DNA of 64,000 nt from Leptodactylus fallax (Eukaryota > Chordata > Amphibia > Anura > Leptodactylidae), in the NCBI GenBank assembly GCA_947044405.1, contig CAMRHE010000063.1, forward strand, positions 6,257,501-6,321,500, given 5' to 3'. Made by a program: the position numbers and the translations under genes. A model generated the notes under the pieces. The model saw only the letters and a list, made by a program, of their open reading frames with translations. It did no database searches and had not been told where the DNA came from. Shown here one piece after another: positions 10,794 to 21,633 of the stretch (positions are counted from its first letter, which is position 1; the number at the start of each line of letters is the position of its first letter).

Positions 10794-11169
10794 TCCTTTC
10801 CTTAATTAAATTTTGTCTCACATTACAATTAAATTTGAGAAATCTACCAAAAATGGTTTTCTGTTTGACCTAGAAGAACAACCATGTCCTCTCTCTTCTT
10901 CCTCAGTTTCCTATGTATGGCTGTAAGGTAGTTGGCTGCAGCAGGAGCCTCCCCCCCTTTTCTTTTGTAAGCAGCACGACAAAAACATTTGAGCAAGTCA
11001 TCAGGCCAAGATGGAACAGATCAGTGGCAGACTAATCCCTGTGGTCTCTGCAGAATTTTTACAAGACTGTCTCAGCATCATGAAGAAAATGCTACTAACT
11101 ATGAGTACAGATCTCTTGTTTCGTCTTTTGTTTATTTTCAGGTTATCTTTTTGTTACGTTGTTTGTGAG

Positions 11170-11400
11170 CAGAGATGGGCAAATCGAATGAAATCATGAT
11201 GCTTGGCATGCCCATGTGAACACTGGTGGTCCTCTGCCATGAACCCCGGGCCAATGATGTCACAGAAGAGCACTGGACACTGTGTGGGGACCCAAGAGAG
11301 GTAACAGAAGGTGAGTATGAGTGTGTGTTTTTTCTTTTTACATCTCCCCTGGGCCTCCACCTATTATACTCTGGGGTCTGAAGAGACCAGAGTATTGTAT
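11170..11400. repeat. Family F fragment, left part
   Basis: It starts CAGAGATGGGCAAATCGAA and carries the CCCCTGGGCCTCCACCTATT core near 11344. It stops before the 46-base minisatellite. Confidence 0.6.
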
Positions 11401-11461
11401 AATAATGTCACTTTTCAATTTGACATAACTTCGCCTGTGTTTGCCTTAGAGAGCTAGAAAT

Positions 11462-11840
11462 TGGATAAATAGGTTCCTAGGAGCCCTGACAGTTTCATAT
11501 ACTATGTATTATAAATAGGTTCCTAGGAGCCATGACAGTGTTCTACACTCTGTTTTATAGATAGGTTCCTAGGAGCCCTGACAGTGTTCTACACTATGTT
11601 TTATAGATAGGTTCCTAGGAGCCCTGACAGTGCCATACACTATGTTTTATAGAGAGGTTCCTAGGAGCCCTGACAGTGTTCTACACTATGTTTTATAGAT
11701 AGGTTCCTAGGAGCCCTGACAGTGTTATACACTATGTTTTATAGAGAGGTTCCTAGGAGCCCTGACAGTGGTATACACTATGTTTTATAGATACGTTTCT
11801 AGGAGCCCTGACAGTGTCATACACTATGTTTTATAGATGG
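11462..11840. repeat. 46-base minisatellite, block 1 (about 8 copies)
   Basis: The unit starts TAGGTTCCTAGGAGCCCTGA, continues CAGTGTTCTACACTATG and ends TTTTATAGA. The period measured between successive TCCTAGGAGC starts is 46 bases. Copies vary mainly at the base after CAGTGTT and at ATG versus CTG. Confidence 0.95.
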
Positions 11841-12959
11841 CTTGGATGCAACTGTCTCTACAACAAGGGCAGTAAACTTTTTTGACAGTTTTTAACCAAA
11901 TTGGGTAACGACCTTTTGGGAAATTATCTTGAATGCCAAGGTAATTATAGATAACGCCACAAATGATAATGTGAAGCACATTTAAGAACCCTAATAAGAG
12001 TGAGAGCTACAAGGCCCCATAATATTGGGGTTCTGCGCCCATCACTGACAGTGCAACCATAAAACCTACATAAATGAATCTGCAATCTCTCACATGGCAC
12101 ATGTGATGTAACTATCCTGTAATATTGCACAGGAGACTGCTACATTCACCATGTTAGTGCCATGGGCTCACCACCTGTGGACTACAACCTAGGTTACATT
12201 GTAAATACTACTTTAAAGGATGTTGGTGAAACCAAAGGACTAGCCCTGAAGTTGTCTCAGCTAACACATAGGGGGAGACTTATGAAGACCAGTCTTCATA
12301 TCCCCTGCACTGGTGGAGGGCCTCTTCAAAAAATCAGGTGGACCTTCCACAGGGCTATGCTCCTGCACTGAAATGTATGCCAACTAATAGCCAGTGGCAT
12401 AAGTGGCTCTCAGCAGTCATGTGGGGCACACCGGCTTCATGACACTTGTGTTAAAGGACCATGACATCAGTGTGCACCACTTGACCAATGAGATCCAATC
12501 ACAGGCCTGGTGCATGTCATTACCCAGGAGGCTGGAAGAGGGCCCTGAGGGAGTACCAGAAGTCATTAGGTAGCCCAGGAGAGGTGAGGGAAAGTGAGTA
12601 TAAGCATTTATTATTTGAGTTCCCAAAAACCCCTTTAATGAGAAATTGGATGTCTCAACCAAATTTCAGCTAAGGGTGGACACAACTGCAGTCCTGTTTA
12701 TTTGTCCCTCTTTCCCATGCCCAAAAGTTGAAGTTATCCAACTACAAACCTTCCAGAATTGCAATTCAGGTGCTTCATGCTGCCTTAACCATGGACAACC
12801 CAAATCATGTCATGTTCCCAATGAAACAAGGGAACATTTCGAGGAAATATAGTAGACACACAAGCCGGTCTTGTCCACATCTGATGATTGACCGTCACTC
12901 CCTTTACACAAACAGGGAAAAACCTGTCCATCATACTAAGTCTGGCAAAGAGAAGTTGG
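11841..12959. other. Unrelated 1.1 kb between two blocks of the same minisatellite
   Basis: The array stops within a unit at about 11840 and resumes within a unit at about 12963. In between are CAGTGGCATAAGTGG at 12393 (hAT-like start) and a family F-like portion (12417-12640, AGCCCAGGAGAGGTGAGGG). Direct repeats at the two junctions were not found. Confidence 0.5.
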
Positions 12960-12962
12960 AGT

Positions 12963-13640
12963 AGGAGCCCTGACAGTGTTCTACACTCTGTTTTATAGAT
13001 AGGTTCCTAGGAGTCCTGACAGTGTTCTACACTATGTTTTATAGATAGGGTCCTAGGAGCCCTGACAGTGTTATACACTATGTTTTATAGATAGGTTCCT
13101 AGGAGCCCTGACAGTGTTCTACACTTTGTTTTATAGATAGGTTCCTAGGAGCCCTGACAGTGTTATACACTATGTTTTATAGATAGGTTCCTAGGAGCCC
13201 TGACAGTGTCATATACTATGTTTTATAGATAGGTTCCTAGGAGCCCTGACAGTATTCTACACTCTGTTTTATAGATAGGTTCCTAGGAGCCCTGACAGTG
13301 TTATACACTATGTTTTATAGATAGGTTCCTAGGAGCCCTGACAGTGTCATATACTATGTTTTATAGATAGGGTCCTAGGAGCCCTGACAGTGTTATACAC
13401 TATGTTTTATAGATAGGTTCCTAGGAGCCCTGACAGTGTCATATACTATGTTTTAGAGATAGGTTCCTAGGAGCCCTGACAGCATTCTACACTCTGTTTT
13501 ATAGATAGGTTCCTAGGAGCCCTGACAGTGTTATACGCTATGTTTTATAGATAGGTTCCTAGGAGCCCTGACAGTGTTCTACACTCTGTTTTATAGATAG
13601 GTTCCTAGGAGCCCTAAGAGTGTTCTACACTACATTTCGG
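12963..13640. repeat. 46-base minisatellite, block 2 (about 15 copies)
   Basis: Same unit as block 1, starting mid-unit at AGGAGCCCTGACAGTG and ending at GAGCCCTAAGAGTGTTCTAC. Variant patterns (GTTATACAC, GTCATATAC, GTTCTACACTCTG) alternate, which suggests expansion by multi-unit duplication. Confidence 0.95.
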
Positions 13641-13659
13641 GACTCACAACGTCCAGCAA

Positions 13660-13920
13660 TCTCTGTCTTTCCCATTCGTGTGCATGACGTCATGACACTC
13701 GGTGTGCCCATATCACTGCTAAAGCCCAATCACATGCCTCAACACTGACACTGGCTCTGGGGTTCTGCGGAAATGTCACGCCCTTGAAGGAAAAAACAGA
13801 TTACCGGATGCTTTGAGGAGGCCTGTAGAGGTGAGTTAAGGCAAGTATAAATGTTTATTTTTTTTTTTTTTTACACCTCACTCGGGCCTCCACCTATTAT
13901 GAAGACACCCCAGATTATAA
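13660..13920. repeat. Family F fragment after the minisatellite
   Basis: GAGGTGAGTTAAGGCAAGTA, a poly-T run, then CACTCGGGCCTCCACCTATT follow the family F core order. The minisatellite blocks are therefore flanked on both sides by family F pieces (11170-11400 and here). Confidence 0.55.
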
Positions 13921-15339
13921 TAACTTCATGTCCCGTTCTAGCTGAACAAGCTCGGACCGGACCAAACTGGAGGACAAATCTACAGGTTCTCCCATCCCTA
14001 GATATATATTTTGCTGCAAACCATGCCCTGGCTCATGTCCTCCTGCTTACAAGATCTTCACCTCCATCTATTATTGGAAGCTGTATGGTTGTTGCATCAT
14101 GTTCAGTTTTCACCTGCAGTCTATATTTGCATTCACCATCAAGGGCCCTTCCAGCTATCAGAAACAGAGCTCAGAGAGGATGAAGACTACCAAGGAAGTG
14201 CCTTGGGGGAACTCCTACCACCCCCTCAGCTCTGCATCAACCTAGGAGGTAAGCTGGAGGATTTGGTTGAGTCTATGGCCACCGCTGATAACACCCATTA
14301 TTTCTATTTCTATCCATTATCCAATCCAAGTGTCAGAATTGCAAGTACCCAGGAGGCAGCCTTTTCATGTTTATTGCCCAGAAGCACTACAAGACCACTA
14401 GAGCCATCTTTCAGAGCAGTGAGATGGAACTGGGTATCGTTCAGTGCAAAAGTGCTTTGGGCACTGCACCTAAAGGGGCCACCTGTTGAGCAATTGTAAT
14501 TTTGGTGCCAGGGGGAATATAATGTGGATTTATTGATCCTGCCACCTGCATGACCATCATCCCAGGTATGTTTACACTTTTCCCCCATCCTCTATCTAGC
14601 TTTGTTAGCAGTTTGAGAAGTCAAACTTGCTGACAGGCTCCTTTTCTTATTGCACCTGTGAGTCCATAAAAATAAGAGATCCACTCTTCGTCTGATAATA
14701 GCTTCTCAACCGGCCACAAGAGGGGAATATCTGCATATATTTGTTTCTCCTCAACACAATCTGCATTGTTAAATGTAATGATTTAATGTAACCTGCAAAA
14801 TCCACTTAACTAATTCAATCCAGAGCCCGTGCCAACAAGGCACTTCTGTAATAACCTCCTGCTCTGATCAGCTCCTGCCAACAGGCCGTAAGAACACGCG
14901 GCTGGATCAATACCGAAAAAGAAATGGATTTATTTGGTTACAGGAAAACCCTACAGGTATCTTAGAGCTTTTACGGGAGTCCACTAGAGGCTGGACCGAG
15001 CCCCACGTGCGGATAAATGCTTTCCTCCAGATAGTAGGGAGCACCTGTAGAAATCAGACATTAGTGGGCTGGATGAGACGGAGCAAGACGAAAGTCATTA
15101 ATATTAATCATTTATGATATTTGGTGTTTAGAAAACCCATTTCATGCACGTTTTAAAGTACTCTGTTCAAGATCCTGATCTCTTGGCCATAATCGAGAGC
15201 CCTTACAAAGAGTGAGTTCCAGCATGGGGATTGGCTTATTGTTAATGGACCTTTCTAAAAAGTAGGTATTGTACAAAGAGAAGAACTACTTCAAGGTTTG
15301 GTGCCAGTGATGTATCAGCAGTGTTGTCACCAGTATCCC
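13921..15339. other. Low-copy DNA; conserved-element candidate (14640-15140)
   Basis: No repeat is seen. The open frame at 14011-14499 lacks any recognisable domain. Bases 14640-15140 are non-repetitive, with motifs such as TGTAATGATTTAATGTAA, and could be tested for conservation. Confidence 0.3.
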
Positions 15340-15344
15340 ACATG

Positions 15345-15530
15345 TGATCACTGAGGCCAGTGATTGGCCACAGGGGGGTCTCTTAAGCCTCTTTCGGCCT
15401 GGCCAGTGGTGGCACCGGAGAGAAGAAGGGGCATGTCACCCAAATGGAGGAGCGAGAGTAGGAGAGTATTCTACCCTACTCGTGGTATCTTCGGCAAAGT
15501 TTGCCCGAATTTAGAAAAGTTTAAGATCCC
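15345..15530. repeat. Possible family F-like fragment
   Basis: It has the order seen in other copies (GTGATCACTGAGGCC, ATTGGCCACAG, CGGAGAGAAGAAGG, then TTGCCCGAATTTAG). It is diverged and lacks an end. Confidence 0.35.
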
Positions 15531-15832
15531 TATAACAGTAACAGTCAAAGGACCCCACAAAACATCCACAGCCCCCCCTATAGGACAGCAACAAACACTG
15601 TATGACCCCTATATTAGTAACAGTTAAAGGACCCCAAAGAACAACCACAGCCCCCCTATAGGACAGCCACAAACACTTTATGACCCCTATAATAGTAGCA
15701 GTCAAAAGACCTCCTAAAAACAACCACAACCCCCCTATAGGACAGCCACAAACACTGTATGACCCCTATAATAGTAACAGTTAAAGGACCCCCAAGAACA
15801 ACCACAGTCCCCCTATATGACAGCGACTAAAA
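15515..15832. repeat. 79-base tandem repeat, about 4 copies
   Basis: The phrase CCCCTATAGGACAGCCACAA and the AGTAACAGTTAAAGGACCCC start recur at about 79-base spacing (AGGACC starts near 15547, 15626, 15706 and 15785). Confidence 0.9.
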
Positions 15833-16630
15833 GGAGAGTCTCACTTGGTCTGGAGGACTCAGTACATCCATGCCTTATATTAACAGCCCATTGAATTCAA
15901 TAAACATTGTGTAATACTTCATTTTACCAGTGGTGGCACTGCAGGGGAACCAAACACTTAGTGCCAGGTTGATCGACAGATGAGCTTTATTTTGAGGGAG
16001 TTTGTATGAACAAACCTTTTAAAAATATATTTTGGCCAAGCAATGATCATTCCTATCAATGTGAATGGAGCCCATGAATAATTCAGGGGAGTTTTTCTTT
16101 AAAAGGGTTCCGCTCGTGCTTGAGATGGAGCAGACGCTACTCATCACGCTCATTTTAAGGATGTGTCTGTTCTGTTTAGCTCTTCAGTATTCCTGCCTTG
16201 TAATATCATGTTCTAGCCTACAGCTCCTAAGGGACAGTGACATGTGCCAGGGGTATACAGGGGGGAGAGCAATTAAATTTGGTTTTAATAGAGGAACTGA
16301 ATACATTAACCTAAAAAAACTGATATCATCCTCGGTGTCACAGAGCTGGCTTTATTTTTCTGTGAAATTAACTTTGTAAACTTGTAAAATATTTTATACG
16401 GTTATTTCCATATTTGCTGAGTATCTGAAGCTTAAGAGGCAGAAAATAATATATTTTATAGGAAAGTTCCAGCTTAAATGTGAGGTGTGACATCAGGTTC
16501 CCTTTGGTAAGAGATTATTTGTAGTCTGTGTCTTATTGTTGCTTATAGTTACAGGGCTCATGCCCAAGACAGGATTGGCTTCAAATGTACCCATATAACT
16601 AGGCAGGGGTGCACATAGACAACCAAGGGC
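15833..16630. other. No gene recognised
   Basis: Low-copy DNA. The frame at 16065-16379 encodes a hydrophobic stretch but has no recognisable motif. CAGGGGTGCACATAGAC near 16604 resembles an hAT left end without a found partner. Confidence 0.4.
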
Positions 16631-16639
16631 CCCACTGCA

Positions 16640-17700
16640 CAGCCAGTGTAGTGGCCACTTCTGACAATATACCTATAACTTCATCTCATATTTACAGTAA
16701 TAATGGTGGTCAACATAATAATATAATCCCTGGTGGTCTAGGGCAGTAAAGGCATTAATGATAACATTCCTGGTGGGCTTGGGTAGTCAAGGGTTTAATG
16801 ACGTGATGATAAGATCTCTGGTGGTCTAGAGTAGGAAAGACATAATGATAACAATCCTGGTGGGCTATGAAAATGCAGGGTTTAATGACTTCATGATAAG
16901 ATCCCTGGTGGTTTAGAGCAGTAAAGGAGCTAATGATAAGATCCCTGGTGGGTTAAGTCAGTGAAGGAGTTAAAGCAGTTTTCCAGGATTAAATGTGTGA
17001 TCAGATGATTGTAGCATTCAGGTGAGCTAATAACAACATTCCTGGTGGGCTAGGGCATTGCAGGATTTAATGACTTGATGATAAGATCCCTGATGGTCTA
17101 GGACAATAGAGGCATTAATGATAGCAATCCTGGTGGACTTGGAAGGAGAAGGGTTAAATGATGTGATGATAAGATCACTGGTGGTCTAGAGCAATAAAGA
17201 TGCTAATGATAACATTCCTGGTGGACTAGGATGATGCAGGGTTTAATGACATCATAATAGATTCCTGGTGGGCTGAGGCAGTGGCGTTAAAGGGGTTTCC
17301 AGGATTAAATATGTGATCAGTGGTTAATGACATTGCAGCATTCAGTAGTATAATGTTGTACCGTGTTAGCCATTGAAAGTAGAGCAAGAGTGAAGTAATC
17401 AGGCGATACCTTTTAGAGGCTAACTAAGTATATTTGATGGTAAGCTTTCGGGAGTACTAGCTACCTTCATCAGACACCATGTCCTCTCGAAAGCTCACCA
17501 TCAAATATACTCAGTTCGCCTCTAAAAGGCATCGCTTGATTACTTCACTCTTCCATTGCAGCATTCAGGCAAGCCAATGATAACATACCTGGTAGAGTAG
17601 GATAGTGCAGGGTTTAATGACTTGATGATAATATTCCTGATGGTCTAGGACAGTAAAGACATTAATTATAAGATCATTCATGGTCTAAAGCAGTGAAGGG
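16640..17700. repeat. Degenerate two-motif tandem array (about 88-base higher-order unit)
   Basis: Two related sub-units alternate: one around AAGATCCCTGGTGGTCTAG and one around AACATTCCTGGTGGGCTAG. The first recurs at about 16722, 16810, 16897 and 17083. GGGTTTAATGACTTGATGAT links them. The array is interrupted by a 207-base insertion at 17346. Confidence 0.85.
17346..17552. mobile_element. 207-base palindromic insertion with 15-base target duplication
   Basis: A perfect direct repeat, CATTGCAGCATTCAG, lies at 17331-17345 and 17553-17567. Between them is a sequence starting TAGTATAATGTTGTACCG whose interior folds back: GTGAAGTAATCAGGCGATAC and ATATTTGATGG on the left arm match the right arm in reverse. 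The array resumes after the second direct repeat. A 15-base duplication suggests LINE-type integration rather than a DNA transposon. The family is not identified. Confidence 0.85.
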
Positions 17701-17769
17701 GTTAAAAGGGGTTACTTTTTACTCACCCGGCAGTGGAGTCGGCCTGGGTGGATGGGTGAGAAAAAGTAT

Positions 17770-17809
17770 CGGCCGCTACTTAATGTAATAATACAATAAG
17801 TAGCGGCCG
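17770..17809. repeat. Short hairpin with CGGCCGCTACTTAATGT stem
   Basis: The 17-base left arm (17770-17786) pairs with 17793-17809 with one mismatch and a 6-base AT loop. It lies in a tract beginning GGATGGGTGAGAAAAAG. There is no T-tract or transcription-unit context to call it a terminator. Confidence 0.7.
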
Positions 17810-17812
17810 ATT

Positions 17813-18280
17813 AGAAAAAGAAATGTCGCTGGCCCCCTGGTTTATTCCATGAGGCGCCGCCTGAGGCGATGGCCCCTGGACATAACTATGGGTACAGAAT
17901 TTTTGGGAATATGAGCGGTGGTTACCATTAAAATAAAGTGAAGGGAATATGGAAAATGACATGGACTGCTAATGAAACTATACAGTGCCCCTCCGGGAGA
18001 TTTCTATACAGTATATTATGTTTTTTCACTGGCTCATAATTTGCAGGAACGGGAACTTTGTGCCAATTTGGCTCCTCAAGATAATTTGCGACAAGCGGCG
18101 TCTACCAACGTATTATTAGTTCAGGGACACCATAGAACAAGGGCCTGGCGTCGCATGCACCATGTGGCCTACTTTTCATTACTACTTTATTGTATCCATT
18201 TTTCTTAACCCCTTGTGAGCCAGGACATTTTGGTCATCAGGACCATGTGCAGTTTTTGAATTTTTCACATTCTTAAATTA

Positions 18281-18283
<3 letters not shown>
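17813..18283. other. No gene recognised
   Basis: Short low-copy stretch. The phrase AACCCCTTGTGAGCCAGGAC near 18208 leads into an AT-rich microsatellite zone. Confidence 0.4.

Positions 18284-18317
<34 letters not shown>
18284..18317. repeat. (AT)n microsatellite
   Basis: About 16 uninterrupted AT units, followed by AT-rich DNA with several CCCC-rich tracts to 18640. Confidence 0.95.
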
Positions 18318-18320
<3 letters not shown>

Positions 18321-18949
18321 TGCCAAATATTTAATTGACTTTTTTTGTCAAGTAAACATATTTTCAATAGAATATTAGATTCATTAATGCCCCCGTCCCC
18401 CCCACTGTCTCAAACCCCAGCCACCCCCCTTCACTTTGAGATTTCACACTCTTAACTGCTCGATATAAAGACCCCATCTGCCCCAAAAGTGCCTGTTATC
18501 ACCCCACACTGTATAACAAGGTTCTTTCACCACCACCCCACTGACGCCAGTCTGTCTACCCCCTCTTTTCCTATTACTCGGAATCTATTCCCCCATCTGT
18601 TATCACCCCCACTCTATATCAAGGGCCCCACATCACCTTTTCCAAGTGGTCTGCATTTCATTTCTATTTTATTGTATTGTCCATCAGGTCTACAAACAAT
18701 TTTTGGATTTTTCACATTCACTCACTTTTTGGATTATTATTATTATTTTTTTTGTATGAACATGAACATTTATTGTCTTAATTTTTCCGGGGGTTGTGGA
18801 CTCCATTTTGGGGTTCATATATATCAGTTTTTAATTTTTATTAACTTTATATTAGGTGAAGAAAAGAAGAAAACACCATTCTGCCATGTTTTTTCTGCAG
18901 CTTTTTAACCTTCATTGCTGTCCATATATTACATAGTATATGTCTATAT
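18318..18949. other. Pyrimidine-rich stretch, no gene
   Basis: C-rich and T-rich tracts. The frame at 18489-18908 is low complexity and not credible as a protein. Confidence 0.5.
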
Positions 18950-19037
18950 ATATTTCCTATCTATTTACTTATTTGTCATCACTCTAATAAACTTCTTTCT
19001 TTATTTCTTTATTTCTATCACTCTAATCTAACTTTCC

Positions 19038-19048
19038 TGTCTATCTAT

Positions 19049-19097
<49 letters not shown>

Positions 19098-19165
19098 ACA
19101 TCTATCTATCTATCTATCTCCATCATATCTATCGCTATCATATCTATTTATCTATCTATCTCTCA

Positions 19166-19230
<65 letters not shown>

Positions 19231-19234
19231 CTCA

Positions 19235-19267
<33 letters not shown>

Positions 19268-19269
19268 CA

Positions 19270-19318
<49 letters not shown>

Positions 19319-19337
19319 CCATCATATATATCTATCG

Positions 19338-19387
<50 letters not shown>

Positions 19388-19488
19388 CTATCATATCTAT
19401 CTCCATCATATATATCTATCGCTATCATATCTATCTATCTATCTATCTCTATCATATCTATCTCCATCATATCTATCTATCGCTATCA

Positions 19489-19525
<37 letters not shown>

Positions 19526-19536
19526 CATATCTATCT
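19038..19536. repeat. Large (ATCT)n / (GATA)n microsatellite block
   Basis: Runs of ATCT up to about 18 units are separated by ATC, CTCATAT and CCATCATATATATCTATCGCT interruptions. The interruption CTCCATCATAT recurs, so the block grew by duplicating compound segments as well as by slippage. Confidence 0.98.
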
Positions 19537-19540
19537 TACT

Positions 19541-20065
19541 TTTTACCACTTATTCATATTCACATCTAAATCTATTTTTCCATCAGATAAATAAACCTTT
19601 AATATTTCTGTGACTCAATAAAATGGAACATTTTCCAAGAAAAAAAGAAACCCTGCCTAGATGAACATACAGCTGAGGATGCGGGATCCCTGACTCATGG
19701 AGACAACATGTATTGGATTCCTATTTATTTCTGTACATGAGACATCTGTCATATTGCTTGTGTTCCTCTTGTAGTCATCTCCGGCATGGCACCAGTTTCA
19801 TTTTAGAATTTGCTAATTTACAAAGTTAATTACATTTATAATGGGAAATTTACATCCTCATTTAGTGAGCAGCGGCCAATTGAAAACATTTTTGTCTCCT
19901 GCAAATTAAAATATTTGATAATTAATTGGAGACTTGCGTAAACGGCGACAGACTTTAAGAATCATTAATGGCATTTATCGCGCCTGTGAAAAATTCATGT
20001 CCGGAAAATATTTCATCATGAAAAAGCCAAATGAGATCTGTGCAGTTAATAGATTCAAGTGTTAT
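19541..20065. other. Low-copy stretch; conserved-element candidate (19790-20030)
   Basis: It contains AAATTAAAATATTTGATAAT, TTAATTGGAGACTTGCG and AAGAATCATTAATGGC, dense in homeobox-like cores. No repeat or coding feature is visible. Confidence 0.3.
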
Positions 20066-20069
20066 TTAG

Positions 20070-20415
20070 GACCTGAGCCCAAAAATAGATGGACCCCCTG
20101 GACTACCATAAGAGCAAGGTTTTATCAGCATGTAATGGAGGCCCTTCCTTTTGCTATGCAAATGATATGTTATATAATGTGTGGCCCGTGCTGGCCTGAA
20201 GCCCAAAATAAATAGACCCTCTGGACTAAAATAACAGCAAGGTTGTATCTGCATGTATTGGTGGCCCCTGACTGTGGCAAGCATATAATATGTTATATAA
20301 AGTGGAGGCCGTGCAGGCCCGAAGCCCAAAAATATATAGACTACTGGACTACCAGAAGAGCAAGGTTCTATTGGCATGTATTAGAGGCCCTTGCTTATGC
20401 CAAGCATATAATACC
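20070..20415. repeat. About 124-base tandem repeat, 3 copies
   Basis: The AGCAAGGTT marker falls near 20114, 20239 and 20361, and the GAAGCCCAAAA marker recurs with the same spacing. A repetitive minus-strand frame is a by-product. Confidence 0.9.
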
Positions 20416-20609
20416 TCTTGAAAGACCCCCAGCCAAAATCTCAGCCTCACATTACTGAAAGGACCGGAATTAATTCCTGCACCTCCCCGGAGGAGCCAAA
20501 AAAAGAAAGACAAAAATTACAGAGACGTCTGTCTAAGACTGAGATGTGAATGTATTTAAGGGTCGTCTGAGTTTATGATGATGTTCCGCAGCAGCTGAGA
20601 TGTGCAATG

Positions 20610-21010
20610 AAGTTGATTTAGCAAGATTGTCTAAACCAGGCCCTGTTGCCCATAGCAACCAATCAGAGCTCAGCTTATATTTCTTAAACTGCTGTGGCAA
20701 TATAAAAGCTGTGCAGTGATTGGTTGCCATGGGTAACAAGGCTAGCAACCCATTTTGATAGAGGAGGCCAAGTGTTCCCAATATGTACAAAAAAGAAGCC
20801 AATGGAAATCAATATGTTAGATAAAAATACTTGTACAAAAAGTCATTTTTCAATCCAAAAGTCAGGAACGGGCCTGAAAACAAGGAGGTAAAAAAGGGGG
20901 GAGGATAAAGGATACACAGGGTAAGAAAAAGAGGACAATGAGTGAAAGAAATCAAGGCATCTTCTAAGGAGAAATCATTAAGTAGTCAGGATGGACTGGA
21001 GAAGAAAACT
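20610..21010 (+). pseudogene. Second copy of the kinase 5' module (upstream duplicate)
   Basis: This stretch aligns with 21465-21840 in order: GCCCATAGCAACC, a run ending AATCAATATGTTAGA, TAAAAATACT, AAAAACAAGG-like text, GGAGACACAGTGTAAG-like text (here GGATACACAGGGTAAG), and GGACTGGAGAAGAAA. It contains no catalytic domain. I read it as a duplicated leader plus lysine-rich N-terminal segment of the kinase gene whose remains follow at 21634. No open frame survives. The relation is by-eye alignment. Confidence 0.6.
20644..20738. repeat. CCAAT/X-box foldback
   Basis: The arms TGTTGCCCATAGCAACCAAT and ATTGGTTGCCATGGGTAACA are near-perfect reverse complements separated by about 55 bases. Each arm carries an inverted CCAAT box and an RFX X-box-like GTTGCCATGG/AGCAAC. 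A partial arm recurs at 21490-21510. Confidence 0.8.
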
Positions 21011-21206
21011 AAAAAGTAACAGCCTGGAACATAGAGAAGAATATATGGGCCCCAGGTACTGACATAGGATAAGTATATATCCCTTCCCTAAAAATACATC
21101 AGTATTACAACTGTTACATTAACCACAAATTTTTTTTTGTTCCTTTGCTTTAGATTTCCTCCATGGTCAATCACTGGTGTGGGGGGAGAATGAGACAAAT
21201 ACCTAA

Positions 21207-21430
21207 GGTTAAGTTCACATCCACCGTAGAAACCACCAGAAATCGACGGAGAGAAAAGTCCTGCATGAAGGACTTTTCTCTCCTCCAGTTTCAACATAAA
21301 AACGATGGACACCCAGTGGACCCCATTATAGTCTATGAGGTCCGCCAGTGTCCATGGGTAACCACTGTTTTGCCGGATAGCCTCTCCGTCGTTCGGGTCC
21401 ACCAGCATATACTGTATACTGTAAAATAAA
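21207..21430. repeat. Left-end fragment of a TTCACA-type MITE
   Basis: TAA then GGTTAAGTTCACATCC at 21204-21222 resembles the start at 39802. A local foldback, GAAAAGTCCTGCATGAAGGA to CTTTTCTCTCC, follows. No right end is found. Confidence 0.4.
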
Positions 21431-21633
21431 CCTGTAAATTCATCGATTCATTTACTCTTTACCCATTTTAGACTGTCTAAAATTGGCTTTGCTGCCCATA
21501 GCAACCATTCAAAGCTTACATTATGACAGATGAGGCAAATTATGTTACAGAAATAAAAGTTAAAGAAAATCAATAGGCTAGACAAAAATACTAAGAAAAA
21601 TCAGACTTCTCACTCTGAACAGGTGTAAAAACA

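Noticed and set aside
11841..12960. Single transposon filling the gap between the two minisatellite blocks
   Set aside because: I could not find inverted ends or a target duplication at 11840 and 12960, so only a neutral description is given.
11462..13640. CRISPR-like array
   Set aside because: Units are contiguous 46-base repeats without unique spacers, in a vertebrate context with no cas genes.
19038..19536. Sex-chromosome-specific Bkm-type GATA satellite
   Set aside because: The tract is a GATA microsatellite, but such tracts are common genome-wide; nothing here indicates sex linkage.
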